Source: Paralvinella palmiformis (lineage: Eukaryota > Annelida > Polychaeta > Terebellida > Alvinellidae). Taken from it: 64,000 nt of DNA. The stretch covers positions 812,501-876,500 of the forward strand of contig JAODUP010000161.1 in NCBI GenBank assembly GCA_025642065.1. The letters run 5' to 3'. Position numbers and translations under genes: made by a program. The notes below the pieces were generated by a model that was not told the DNA's origin, did no database searches, and saw only the letters and a program-made list of their open reading frames with translations. This document shows positions 1 through 12,317 of this stretch, one piece after another. Every line of letters begins with the position of its first letter. The first letter of the stretch is position 1.

Positions 1-558
1 ATTATTCTAAAAGTGCAGTTTTCCAAGGTGATAACCAAAGGGTATTCTAATGATGGAAGCACAACAGAAATAGTGATGACATATCACTAATGTTTGCCAA
101 ACACATTGTCTATGAGAGATACAATAATGGTTACTATAATAATAATAAGAGTGTCATAGCAGTGATACTCTCTCTCAATACATTATAGTCATTCTCCACA
201 ATATTAAAACTCTTCAGGTGATAATAGGATTATACTAAATATGACAGTTAATAATAATATTGATTGTATAAGTCTTTAATCTGAAAACATTTTTATCAAG
301 TCAATTAATGCATGTAATCAAAGTAATTGGACTAATGTATGCATTAACTACACATACCTAAGTCATGTCTTACTTTTGTTAATATCTTGTTATAAAGTTG
401 GACATCCAAGGTGCTCTTAATTTAATTTGTTTTCTTATTAATTCATGTCAACTTGTAGATAACAAGTTTGACATCCAGTATACAAACAATGTTATTATAT
501 TATTGTTGTTGTTGTTGTTGTTTTAATTGTCGTTTTATATATATATATATATCCTTAC
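1..558. other. Intron sequence, left edge
   Basis: AT-rich DNA downstream (in gene orientation) of the donor at 558. It contains a short (GTT)n run near 505-522 and (TA)n at 536-552. I see no exon-like segment for the next expected GALNT block. Confidence 0.7.
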
Positions 559-729
559 TTGAGTGGCAGACTTCGGTCACCACCTCGCCGTTCCATCTCT
601 CGTTGTGGTACTGGATACCAACGAAAGTTTAACTTCCAGTTAAAACCACCCCATGTCATGTCCGAGCCTGTGATGTACTCAAAAGTGTCATCGCTTATCA
701 CATCAATTATAGGACAAACAACAGATTTT
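559..729 (-). CDS. GALNT: GALNT exon, catalytic domain middle part (171 bp)
   Basis: Encodes 57 codons beginning after the shared AA|A lysine codon: [14 protein letters not shown], then [17 protein letters not shown], then YPVPQRE and GDRSLPL. This block is diagnostic of the GT27 family and follows the Asp-x-His metal site; the aromatic-rich stretch belongs to the donor/acceptor cleft. The acceptor reads TTATATTTCAG (AG at 730-731, first exon base 729). The donor is AA|GTAAGG (GT at 558-557). The exon starts in phase 2 and ends in phase 2, so it is a multiple of 3 and could be skipped in frame. It is unusual in being flanked within about 20 nt on both sides by (TA)n tracts (536-552 and 749-781). 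The next exon, expected to start with a TPTMAGG-like motif, is not in bases 1-558. Confidence 0.93.
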
Positions 730-745
730 CTGAAATATAAAACAT

Positions 746-748
<3 letters not shown>

Positions 749-781
<33 letters not shown>
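749..781. repeat. (TA)n next to the GALNT exon acceptor
   Basis: 33 nt of AT dinucleotides, 17 nt upstream (gene orientation) of the acceptor AG at 730-731, where a branch point would be expected. Confidence 0.95.
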
Positions 782-787
<6 letters not shown>

Positions 788-820
788 GTAACACATGGTT
801 GTTTAGTTAGTTGATTGGTT

Positions 821-974
821 TGTTTTAGCCTCTGAATGCTTGTCACAACTTAGATATATGACCTGTCACTCCTTTAGGGCAACACATCCCCCAAAGTGAG
901 GTTTGAACTGGATTTGAACCCACAGCTTGGAGGTTTACAGCACAATACTCTAATTACTTCCCTATCGTGCACCC
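821..974 (-). mobile_element. SINE-2 copy
   Basis: A tRNA-like module at the high-coordinate end, with GGTTCAAATCC-type B-box on the minus strand (GGATTTGAACCC on plus), next to GGAGGTTTACAGCAC. Shares the pattern TTTAGCCTC, then GGGCAACACATCCCC, then the B-box with other copies. An older family than SINE-1. Confidence 0.65.
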
Positions 975-1106
975 CATGTAATGCCTGGATATGAATATTA
1001 AAGTATTAACACATATATAGGTACACAGACAATCATGTCTACAACCTACAACCATGCAGAAATGTACACCTACAAAATACAAACCATATATATGTTATGG
1101 TTAATC

Positions 1107-1226
1107 TGTATAATCATGTAATATGTATATTACCTGAAAGTTTCAGGTTATCTGTATTAAGTCTCAATTAGCAATTGATGTATTATCTGAATAGTTCAGG
1201 CAATATACATATTACCGGATTATACA
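1107..1226. repeat. Palindromic hairpin element
   Basis: The left arm TGTATAATC.TGTAATATG plus TATATTACCTGAA is mirrored on the opposite strand by the right arm (TTCAGGCAATATACATATTA, then GATTATACA). The centre is CAATTAGCAATTG. Arms match imperfectly over about 50 nt. Possibly a small foldback MITE. Confidence 0.55.
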
Positions 1227-1273
1227 CATAAGCCACATCTAAATTATAATGCAAAATTAGGGTTTAATTAAAT

Positions 1274-1282
1274 ATATATAAA

Positions 1283-1313
<31 letters not shown>

Positions 1314-1332
1314 TATATATATATATATATAT
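1274..1332. repeat. (TA)n microsatellite
   Basis: Interrupted AT dinucleotide tract. Confidence 0.95.
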
Positions 1333-3729
1333 TACAAATAGAGAAAATTTGTACATTACATAAAAATATCCTTTTTAAACTAAGTACATAAATGATGAAG
1401 TGATCAGACTTCGAATTACGTTATCTAAACAAAACACTCGCATTAGATTATTACTACAATGTTACTGTCTGGAGTGTAATGTTTCTTTGAATGAAAATTA
1501 CAAGACAAACAAAACATTTCTAAATGACAACTCAAGTCTAATTACAACTCTAATAATATTTATCTTCTATTTTATTTCTTAACTTAATATTTCAATCTTA
1601 AACCTTGGTCTGACATCACTATAGTCTGACATGTCAACTTAACCGAAACAGCTAAAATCTACGATAACACTGAATTTAGACAAAATCCTCACAACAGATT
1701 TTACTCCTTGTTCATTATGATGCTTAAATTAAATAGGTGTTAATTAAATTAATTGATCTAATTATTTTAAGGCATTTTAATCAACATATGATAATGAGAA
1801 TTGCGATCATGATAATAAAGTTTAGTCAACCAATTCATTTTATATCACACCTTCAATTACATGCAGCTCGTTAAATGATTCACTAATTACTATTGGTTCT
1901 TTTCAGCTTTACTGATATAATCCGAGTTGTTCAGCGGTTATCAGCATGATGACATCAGTCTTATAGTGAATGATCAGTAAAAATATCGTCTAATGAAGGA
2001 TATACGGCGTTTAAAAAAATGATAATCTGTAATCAACACAACAGTTGATAGAACTGCTCTAAACAATCAAATCTGCATTCATGACTGCAGCTAACAGGAC
2101 CAGTCACAAACTGACCAGAATGACGACCTAATGAAATTCTGCCATTACCCTCTGGTTATTCAACTGCACAGTTATTTGCTTAATGGGCTGTAAAATATTG
2201 TTGCAACGCTAGCAATAATTGTCAATTACTTTTTCCTACCAGCCGAGAGCCTGTTTCTTCTCTACCAATTGTATTAATTATGCCAGGATATTAACCACAA
2301 ACAAGTGGTCATGAGGGAACGCATTCGTGAAAGAGTGAACATTAGCCTGCCCAGTTCCTTAGACCAACATAATCCGGTTTAACGGGTGGAGTTTTGTCGC
2401 GCAAGAGCGGGGAAAATAATATTATGGAAATGACAGGAATCATTCTTACTTAAAACACACCCAGGCCTGACAGTGTTGCCTTGAAATAATTTCTTCTTCT
2501 ATCTGAATAAACTGTTCAGGAAATTTGCAATGCAAATTAGACGAACCTCCTCTCAGTTGAAACTGTTTTTTTACCAGACTGACACCTGACACGCTAAAAA
2601 CAGGAATTTTCATAAAATAATATGAGCGTCGAAATTGCTGTTTAAATATACTATTATACTGTTACTACATAAAACTTTAAACCTGTCTGAAATCACGTTT
2701 AAAATCCGTTTAATAATTACACACGACGTGATCTTAATGTTAAAATTTCAATCTGAGCTACATAATCAAAAAATTTATGATCAATCATAAAGTAAAATAA
2801 ACAAGAGCAATATCTTTGTAATAAACAAACAAACAAATAAATAAACCATGAAATCACTGCATTATAACTTACAAACAAAATTCTATATTAACTTAAACCT
2901 GAGATTGATAACGCCAAGGACCGATAAGAAACACAATGTCAGGATATCAGCATCTGACCTTCAACTCAAGGTCACAGTTTCAACGCACGGACAATAAAAC
3001 AGAAAAGAAGTATTCTGCCAGAGGAGCCTCAAACGGGATGTGGATCGTTACTAGCACAAATTGAAAACGGAAATAGATTATTACGAGGGGAGAAGGGCTC
3101 TTCGGGGTTGGACTGGTGGGGAGGTGAAATAGTTTACCCAACAATTATTAACCCTGATGAGTAAAATATATCCACAGAGACGTGTCTAAGTGTATATGGA
3201 TTACCTTAGGTAAATGCTGAACATGGAAACATACCTTCAACATCACTTCATACAAATATCCTCATAAGTATATGTTTTAAATCAATCAAACTGAGTTAAT
3301 CCACATCCAGCATAAGCCAAATCGAATGTAAGTCTTTATTCACAATAGTCAAATACCAACATATAATTAAACCTGGGAATGTATAATGCCAAAAATCTCT
3401 GAAATTAATCATGAAGCAAATGTGGGGAGGGGGTTAGAGGGGAGTGTTCCCTTCTTTGTGACCAGATTTAAAAAATAAATTTCATCAACAAAATCTGCGG
3501 ATCCGCGAAAGATTCTCAGGCATTTATACAACATGCCAAATAGTCGACGCCAGCATATAATATACTTAATATAATATATCAAACAGAAAAATAACATTAC
3601 TGGAAATACTAGGAATGTACAACAAAAATATCACATGGTACTGGTCCACTGAAAGAACTCAATTTTCACATTTGGTATAAATAATTGTATTTAGTTCTGA
3701 TAGCATATTCTAATGAAAAATGTCACATA

Positions 3730-3762
<33 letters not shown>

Positions 3763-3767
<5 letters not shown>

Positions 3768-3827
3768 AAAATGTTCCACATACTTTACACATTACTAATG
3801 CGTAATAAATGTGGAACATTTTGACTA
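3763..3827. repeat. Perfect 19-bp inverted repeat with 27-nt loop
   Basis: TAGTCAAAATGTTCCACAT at 3763-3781 and its exact reverse complement at 3809-3827. It abuts a (TA)n tract on the left. The TA at both outer ends fits a very short Tc1-like foldback element. Confidence 0.85.
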
Positions 3828-4299
3828 AATACACTATTTGAAACCGGTTTTTGCTGTTGTTGTTGTTATTACTATTATTGTTATTATTATTGTTGTTGTT
3901 GTTGTTGTTATTATTATTAAACACAATAATTAATGCACACATTACACTATCACAATAAGATAGAACTTCATTATTCTATATTATCACTACTCTGTGCATC
4001 TAGTTGTGACAGGTTTAATAGGTTAATGTTATCAATAATGAATTATTTAAACAACAATTTTACATTATTTAGTGTAACTGTCCAAGCTCTTCTGGGACGC
4101 ATATTTATTTTTACAAAACATTACTAAATTGTCAAATTTGTTTTCAAGTTGGTTTCCCAGTTTCTTCCATTAAAATTTCTAAAATATTGTCTCATATATT
4201 CAATAGATAAACCGTTGCCACCAGAAAATAAGATGGATAATGCCTGCAGCAATTTAATACAAACATACATATTTCATTTGGAGGCAAAAATACCACAAG

Positions 4300-4691
4300 C
4301 AGACATAAGGTCAGTTCCATTTTGTCAATTTCATTCAATTCCATTTTGCCAATTCCAATTTCCACATCAAATTGATCAATTCCAATTAGAGCAATTCCAA
4401 TTTAATTCCATACATTTTATACGCTTTACAAAGACCAAAAATACGCAAGATATGTTTTAGTCAAGTTATTCTTTTATATGTTGTGATATATACGATAATA
4501 AATACTAAATACATACAAACATACGACATGTACCTACTCTTGAGTACCTACTCCAAGTAGTTTATATTCCAAGTAGGATTGTCATGGAAGAAAAATAATT
4601 GCGTAGCAAACCTCAATTCAAATTCCAAACCTACCAATTCCAATTCCCTTTCTCAGGAATTGGAATTGCCCATTAATAATGACCCAGGCAG
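4300..4691 (+). mobile_element. MITE-like element rich in AATTCC motifs (copy 1)
   Basis: Begins CAGACATAAGG and contains many AATTCCAATT-type motifs, then GAGTACCTACTCCAAGTAG and AAGTAGGATTGTCATGGAAG. The same blocks occur in reverse order and opposite strand at 13357-13688. The CAGACATG-like end and sub-terminal repeats suggest a hAT-like non-autonomous element, but no 8-bp target-site duplication is visible. It ends 35 bp from the GALNT exon 4726-4828. Confidence 0.6.
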
Positions 4692-4725
4692 ATATTAGTA
4701 TAGATTATGTGAGATATTGACATAC

Positions 4726-4828
4726 TTCTCTTTGTGTATCTCGTATAGCAATGGCTCCAGCCAACCTTCAGTACACTCACAATGGGCATCAAGGAATGTG
4801 ATTACTTTACCTTTGGCTCTCTTAGCAC
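4726..4828 (-). CDS. GALNT: GALNT exon with the DxH metal-binding motif (103 bp)
   Basis: Reads [18 protein letters not shown] followed by [17 protein letters not shown]. The D-A-H triplet inside LDAHCE is the GT27 Asp-x-His motif that coordinates Mn2+ and the UDP-GalNAc diphosphate, so the visible catalytic centre looks intact. The acceptor is TTTTTCCAG|GT (first exon base 4828), completing a glycine codon from the preceding exon. The donor is AA|GTATGT (GT at 4725-4724). It starts after phase 1 and ends in phase 2, which fits both neighbours. Residue spacing up to the next exon's KSVVCPIID equals that of GALNT1. A MITE-like element ends 35 bp downstream of the donor, and (CA)n/(TA)n tracts begin about 90 bp upstream of the acceptor. 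Confidence 0.95.
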
Positions 4829-4920
4829 CTGGAAAAATAGAGAGAATAAAATAGTTACTAGACAACAGACTGATTGATGTTTAAGTCAAATATCTAGGCC
4901 TGGGTTAACTGACCAAATAT

Positions 4921-4994
4921 CACACACACACACACACACATACATACACACACCACTTCACACACACACACACACACTAAAAGAAAATTATGTT

Positions 4995-5036
<42 letters not shown>

Positions 5037-5043
5037 TATTTTT

Positions 5044-5089
<46 letters not shown>
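4921..5089. repeat. (CA)n and (TA)n cluster
   Basis: Two CA blocks (4921-4977) followed by two long TA blocks (5000-5031 and 5050-5089) separated by a T-run. It lies about 90 bp upstream of the acceptor of exon 4726-4828. Confidence 0.95.
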
Positions 5090-5091
<2 letters not shown>

Positions 5092-6447
5092 GGCTAGTCT
5101 TGACAGATCATGAGGCAGAATGAAAAATTAAACATCAATCAGACAAACCCTAAAAGATGAACTCCATCTTATTAATATCTGTAATCAACTGCGCATCTAA
5201 TATCTATATCTGATATCTATATCCACTACAGGTAACATTTTGTATTTATTTACTAATATATCATCAAAATCCAATGAGAATTTTAGTCTAGCTATGTTTT
5301 ATGGATCATAATGGATCTCTATCCCAATCCTAGCTAATAATGGAACTATGCAATCCTGAATTGTTAACAAATACCTTTAAAGTAAATTATAACGTTGCTC
5401 CGAGTCTTCAGCTTTAAACGAGCATCCAGAAAACTGGCTAATACGTCGGCATTTAAAAGAAGAAAACTGATGGCTGCATTTAGACCATAATCAAGTTGAA
5501 TATCCTGTCAGTTTTTAACATTATGTAGTAAATGTAAATTATCAGTCATAGTAATTAAAATATTAAAACAGATGATCAGAAATTATATCCGCACTTCAAT
5601 TTTATAAATTTGTTAATTACATTAGAGTTAAACTTTAAATGTATTCATGGTAGAAATATGCCAGTCATGGGTTGTAGATTTTTTTTTACAAATCATTCAC
5701 TTCTGTAATTTTAGCAGTCAATCCGAATAATAATAATAATAATAAACTTAGATTAAAGCATAGTATTAGAAACACCTGAAATATCAGATAATTTAAAACA
5801 CATTAAAACAAACAGGCAATAATATTACAAGATTATTACAATTGGGCAAAAACCGAAATGTGACTGAAAAACTAACCAATTGTATGTGGTGGTCCAGAAG
5901 AATCCATCTAATCCAAATAGAAACTCATTTCTGGATAATCCAAATAATTAGTTAGTTAGCACAAGTCAAATGCCGCATGCATTGTTTATATTCTGTCCAG
6001 AAAAGTTTGGTGTTGACTATAATTCAGCCAGAATGCCACATATTGTAATATTGTAATATGCCAAAATAATAACTTTTAATTTTTAATATTTTTCTCTTTG
6101 GCCAATCTATTGTGAAGCACCCCTCCCAGTGACATACCATCAGAACACAGATCAATCGATCAGGATCCTGACTGGTCACAGATGATAGCCGCAGGACTCC
6201 ATCAGGAGCAACCAGACATTCAGAGAACAAGGAGACAATAATGCCTACTGTTTCGGTTTAGTCTGTAGCAGCTGGTCTTCCTATTGTTAATAGCTTCTGT
6301 CATTAAGTATTCAATAACTAGCCGTCGGACAGTAGGGAGCCATAGATAGCAAGACTGTCATCTTATAGTAGGGACTCTCTCTCTCTCTCTCTCGTGTGTG
6401 TGTGTGTGTGTTCTGTAGATGGTAATACTTAATTGGTAATGATGAAG

Positions 6448-6690
6448 GTTAGAGAGACATGTGGATGTGGAGAGGTATTACTCTGGAGAGAGGGGAGGGT
6501 GGATGAGTAAGGGGGTGAGATACTCTGGAGAGAGACAAAGGCAGATGAGGGGGGAGATTAGAGAAAGAGAGGTGGATGAGTGGGGGGGGATCCTCTGGAG
6601 AGAGACAAAGCCAGATGAGGCCGGGGAGATCCTCTGGATAGGGTGAGAGGTGGATGAGTAAGGGGAGATATCCGCTGCAGAGAGAGAACT
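6448..6690. repeat. Purine-rich ~50-bp minisatellite
   Basis: Blocks such as TACTCTGGAGAGAG, GTGGATGAGTAAGGGG and GACAAAGGCAGATGAGG recur about four to five times. The plus strand is nearly all purine plus T. Confidence 0.75.
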
Positions 6691-7182
6691 GTTTTTGAGA
6701 TCTAACACTTGTCTGATTGAAATCTATATTCACATCAGGTTATTGATCTCTCTAGTTACTGAGCTGACTGAGTTAGTCAGTGAGTACCTTGTCTAGTCTG
6801 GAATCTAATACTCTTAACAATAATGACATTTATTGACTGTGGTGAGTACTAAGAAAAACACACACGAATCACAGGTAACACTCGATTTGAACCATCATCT
6901 GGCAATTTAGGAGAATTAGGTAATGTAACTCAACCACCTGTATGTGTACATACGTGGGTGTGCGCGGGCACGTGCATGCTAATAAAACTATACAATGTTG
7001 ATGACTATACAACAAGAACATCAAGATTTAGAACATCAAAAGTTAACAATTTGGTTCAAATGACATTTTAACATTCATAATAACTGACTTGGACCAGATT
7101 TGATTAAAATAACTCGCCACCGAAATTGATTTAATCCCCGACCATCCATCATCGTCTCTGTCATGTTAACAGTTACTAGATT

Positions 7183-7311
<129 letters not shown>

Positions 7312-8155
7312 CATATATTAAAGTTCCCACACATATACATGTAATTTGATTGACATATAGATAATTGGTGGATCGACTTTCTATAATGGATTAGAAGATG
7401 GTAAAAAGTGGGAAAAATAGATCCTTAAACCCAAAAGTAGGAGAGTCCTACTAAAAAAAGTAGGAATGGTAGGAAAAAAGCAGGTCTGAGATCTATGCAT
7501 TTCTTGACAGTTTCTATGACTAATATTTTTAAACTGTGAAGTTGAAACTATAATTTTCAGTTGCGTGATTGTATTGTAATAAAGTTATGTCAGGAATTGG
7601 CCTGTGACAAATCCCTAAATTACGGGTTGATGTTGTAACAAAGACAAGCAAGTCCACTAAATTTAAATTTTCTAACTGTAGCTGTACATATTTTAGTCAG
7701 AAGCACATTTAAAAGTTTCTATATTATTGTAATTTTTTCTCACGTATCTGTAACATCTTGTCGTTGTTGTCGATGTTATGATGTCACCGAAAGTATTTAT
7801 TTCCATTTTTACAGATCGTGTAGCTGAATACAAAAATCAACGTCAATATACGTTATCTATACGTATAACAGAAACATTGTGATCTCCAAATGCATACAGC
7901 ATTTTATAATTAGAGAACAGTGGTATTTTGGGTGCAGAATATTCCCATATGCTGTACTACACCAAACTTTGATAAATGCTGACCTGAAATTAGCAAATAT
8001 ATTTTATTATTTCTTTTCCCAACTACAGCACAGCTGGTGGTAACTGTGTGTGCTGTAGAATTCTTCAGTCTCTCGGATTAAATCTCAGTGATATCACTGT
8101 CTCACGGGTGTTTCATTCATCTGAGTACAAATGCTTCAACATATCATTTAACTAG

Positions 8156-8156
<1 letters not shown>

Positions 8157-8192
<36 letters not shown>

Positions 8193-8221
8193 AGAAACAC
8201 GCAATTAGAGAGTCTGAGATT

Positions 8222-8282
<61 letters not shown>
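8157..8282. repeat. (CA)n then (GT)n pair
   Basis: CA tract at 8157-8190 and a 59-nt GT tract at 8224-8282. They are complementary to each other and could fold back. Confidence 0.95.
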
Positions 8283-8284
<2 letters not shown>

Positions 8285-8502
8285 CCTTTAGGAGCAGAGA
8301 TTCTACAGTATTCATTACATTACCATAAAAAGTAAACCGCATTACGACTTGACATTCTCTTGAATTAAAATACATTGCCTCAATAACAATATACGTCCAG
8401 TCTTCCAGCCACATTACCACCCAACAAACCACACTTAAGTGTAAACTTAAATCATTCTCTCTCCATAAAACCGAGCCATAACACAGACATATATCACATG
8501 TC

Positions 8503-8540
8503 CTCCACACACATACACACCACACACACACACACACACA

Positions 8541-8599
<59 letters not shown>
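8503..8599. repeat. (CA)n cluster
   Basis: Interrupted CA repeat with short TA insertions, on the same strand as 8157-8190. Confidence 0.95.
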
Positions 8600-10014
8600 C
8601 TAAGCAGACCATTATAACAATGTATTCATCAGTGACTAGTGTCTTTTTTTTAACTGACACTAAATAACCATTTATCAGAAGTTGAATGACACAAGAGTGT
8701 AGACATATTCATTAACATTACCAACAAGGTAATGTTACAGAATAGCAAGTCTCTGATTAATGAAGCGTGAACTTGGCACAAAACGCTGGCTTAGTACTCC
8801 AGACTGTCACATTGCTTCGGGGACTTCCGAAGTGACACCCATCACCTCCATAAAATCAATCTAATTCCTCTCCCAGTCATCCCTCAATATCCATAAAACA
8901 TACATCAATATTGGGCATTGATCCAATGGTCTCAGCCTCCAGGTGACCTGGATATAAGGACAACGCTATTTCAGGATGGGATGTTCAGTTCATTCATCCA
9001 TAGACAACACGAAGGCATGTCAATCCAATGCTAATCTGATATATCTTTATTTATCATGGGATAACATAAATCAAAACAGATCCCTCAAGTCTGGATAGCT
9101 CTGAGAGTTATATTATGTGTCAATACTATAATCCTAACAATACTGAAGTTTTGTAATTTGGAATTGGGTAACACCGGTAGTCATTAACATCCCAGATTAG
9201 GATGATAATTTGAAGATGATTTTATCTGATTAGGTCTTTACAGGTGTGTGCGTGCGTGTGAGCGCGTGTGCGTGCGTGTTAAAACAACTGAAGAGATGAA
9301 GTATCTGTTTGAACGACAGTAATCATATTTAGAGTACGGAATAACTGTCAGAGATGACACAAATCAGACATTTAAGTTTCTTGATTATGTATAGTGAATA
9401 TAACTACAAATTAATAACAATACCTCATCTATGAGGTCATGTTACGGTAACTGCGTTGAGGTGTTATGGATATCAAGGATTATTAGGACTTTTAGAAAAA
9501 TAATTACCCCCCCCCCCTACACACACACACACACACACATACAGACAGAAACTCGGTATTTTTTTAAATGGCTGTAAATAATCTCTATCTGTTTTAGAGT
9601 GAAGCTGCTTAAAGCATCTTGTATTGATCAGGAAAACATAAAGACATCATCATGACACTCTGCTCATCATTCTCATTATCACTGTCATCATCATCATCAT
9701 CAGCATCATCATCATCATCATCACGTGTCCACCCAAACTGATCATATCAATATCTGAGCTGCATTATAAAAGCTAACAATAGTTTACATCTCTCAGCTTA
9801 TTAAACAATATAATAAATCTATAAACATCAATAAATCTACAATAAATCGTGATGAAGCCAACTCTCTCTGTATCATCAACCAAGTTATTAATGACTTAAT
9901 TGTCATAAAATCAACCTTATACAATGCTAATTTGATTACTTATAAAGTCTATGGTTTCTTATTGCACTTAACTAAACACACTAATATTACACCCTTCTGA
10001 ATTTTTTTATAATG

Positions 10015-10193
10015 TTGCTGTTTTATCGCCAGTTTTGTGCACATATTGAGCTAAATGAACCGAGTAACTTTTACAAATGAGGTGAAGTAAAAGACGAAAC
10101 ACCCTTTGGACATTAAGGCCAGCCAGGTTTTGAACCCAGGTGTTTGAGATCTGTAGCCAACTGCACTACCAGTTAAGCCATGACGGAACCCTA
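10015..10193 (-). mobile_element. SINE-1 copy, diverged
   Basis: Matches the family in order: TTTTGTGCACAT, GCTAAATG, AATGAGGTGAAG and a tRNA-like end with a degenerate B-box. It carries many substitutions, so it is an old copy. Confidence 0.6.
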
Positions 10194-11007
10194 ACATTTT
10201 ATACATGTGACATCTGTTACACAAATGATAGTGAACGGCTAACAATCCAGTAGTTACTATATAAACAGGGATAAAATAATGTTAACACAATTCAGTTTAA
10301 ATTATGTAAAAATAATCCAATGTTTACTGAATTTTATTTGGTTTGATAAATCATGATGAGCATCCGTCAGGAATGAGATAAGACAAAGATAAATATTTGA
10401 ACACCTCATCTTTAATGAGTCTTAAACTCCTTAACCGAATGAGTTCTTAAATAAAATCTTCACCATCCGCAGACGGTGATAATTTCCTCCACTCCAACGA
10501 ACAGCAAGTTATCATGGACGGGAAGAGAAAAAAGTTGAGAAGAGCCAGAGTTACTGGACCAGGGATAATACGGATACCGACTGTCACCAGATGACGTAAC
10601 GAGATTCCTGACCAAATTAAACAGTAGCGTATTAATATCAATTGATGATGACATCTGGCATATGTCTCCATCCTAGTTTATTATCATGTGCTACTTCGCA
10701 TTACTACTGCCCTTATTGCTTCAGCGACTGAGGAATCTAGGAATATTTAGTCGTCAGCCGGTAATGGCTGCTCGCCAGAAAAATGAGGATGTGAGGAAAA
10801 TATATCCTTCTTCCCCCCCCCAAAAAAGGTTACAGTCTGTAAATGGACAAGAACAATAGCCCTTAACATACCAATTCCATAACTTGCATGATTGTACTGA
10901 ACCTTGTTGGTGTCGGTTAGAAAACCTATCAGAAATATTTTCTTTTAATCTCTTCCGATATTTACTTCTCATCCCATCTTCAATAACATAATCAGCAAAA
11001 CAATAAC

Positions 11008-11150
11008 TGACAACGTGTTGGATCACAGATCACTACTACCACAGTTCAAATCTCGGCGTGGGTAATATCTGAAGGATGTTTCATCTTTCGCTTCGCTTCA
11101 TTAACTTTGGGTGCACAAAGGAGGCCGTAAAACGCCAATCATCACCATCT
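11008..11150 (+). mobile_element. SINE-1 copy with internal deletion
   Basis: Shares ACAGATCACTAC, GTTCAAATCTCGGCGTGGG, TTTCATCTTTCGCTTCGC and GGCCGTAAAAC with the full-length copies. The block equivalent to GTCGCTCGGCCCATTTAGCC is deleted, and the tRNA-like 5' end is missing or diverged. Confidence 0.75.
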
Positions 11151-11362
11151 TGAAAAGTACCAAAGAAGTAAAGCTAAGAATTACTTCTCTTAACTTATTT
11201 ATTTATTAATCACAGAATGACATTATTTATTGCTTTTATCTCTGACAATTGTCAACAATTATGAAAATACTGCATTTTAACTCAACTCACATGAAACATA
11301 GTTGAACAATAAACAAGCACCTTGAAAAGGGGACAGCACATATTGTATTTACTGTGGCACAA

Positions 11363-11365
<3 letters not shown>

Positions 11366-11450
<85 letters not shown>
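11366..11450. repeat. (TA)n microsatellite
   Basis: About 85 nt of AT dinucleotides with one phase break. Confidence 0.97.
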
Positions 11451-11451
<1 letters not shown>

Positions 11452-12009
11452 TCTAGTAGGTCAACTATTTCTACCCTGCATTTGGTCTCTAAGTATGTCA
11501 TCCTGTTAAGTGATTGTAATGTGTAGGAAGTCAGCAGTTTAAATACCCCCATAACACACTAAGGAAATTTTGACGTGCGATTTGGAACTGGCGAGAAAAG
11601 TGGAATTCTGAGTTTACAGAGAAAAACTTTATCTTTAATTGTGGATGACAATAATATCTTAATAATAATATTAATTATGTATTCTTAATAACAGGAGCTA
11701 TTAAAAGACATTATAATCAAAGTTCAAATATAAGTTGCCTAAAACACAGTCAGAAATAGTGAATAATGTTAGACTATTAGCATTTAACACACAATCAACA
11801 GAGATCTGAGCTGACAACTTGAAACATCACTCAAATACCTCTATATCATTCACTGTTGTCCTAGTAGTAGTATTAATAAATTATTATTATTATCATTATT
11901 ATTGTTATGATCATTTTGAAACCATCACTATTATTATTAGTATTATAATTAATCTAATCTCAACCATTATGATATTCTGTTTACTTACTATACATCCTTA
12001 TTACTCACT

Positions 12010-12010
12010 C

Positions 12011-12087
<77 letters not shown>
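12010..12087. repeat. (CT)n(TA)n compound microsatellite
   Basis: CT tract then AT tract, joined by a short TATTA spacer. Confidence 0.96.
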
Positions 12088-12094
<7 letters not shown>

Positions 12095-12285
12095 TTTTAT
12101 AATTATGATGACTACCGGTATAATATTCAGTAGTCAATATAAAGATGTGATAAAGTTATTTATTTCAATAACAGAATCAATAACGTCAAATATAAACCAA
12201 ATACAACTCCCTGATGAAGGATATAGTGAGACAATTGGTATAATGTGATTAACAATGGTATCATCCATCCTTTTCATAATGATGA

Positions 12286-12317
<32 letters not shown>

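Larger units (their letters stand above)
730..4725 (-). other. GALNT intron (about 4.0 kb)
   Basis: Contains (TA)n at 749-781, a SINE-2 copy (821-974), a palindromic hairpin (1107-1226), (TA)n at 1274-1332, a 19-bp perfect inverted repeat (3763-3827) and a 392-bp MITE-like element (4300-4691). The stretch 1340-3730 is plain AT-rich sequence in which I recognise nothing. Confidence 0.8.

Noticed and set aside
5375..5504. Minus-strand 43-codon open stretch bounded by CAG and GGTATT, with an amphipathic-looking peptide (QLDYGLNAAISFLLLNAD)
   Set aside because: It is 130 bp, so including it between the neighbouring GALNT exons would break the frame. The acceptor lacks a pyrimidine tract, and the flanking exons already join without a gap.
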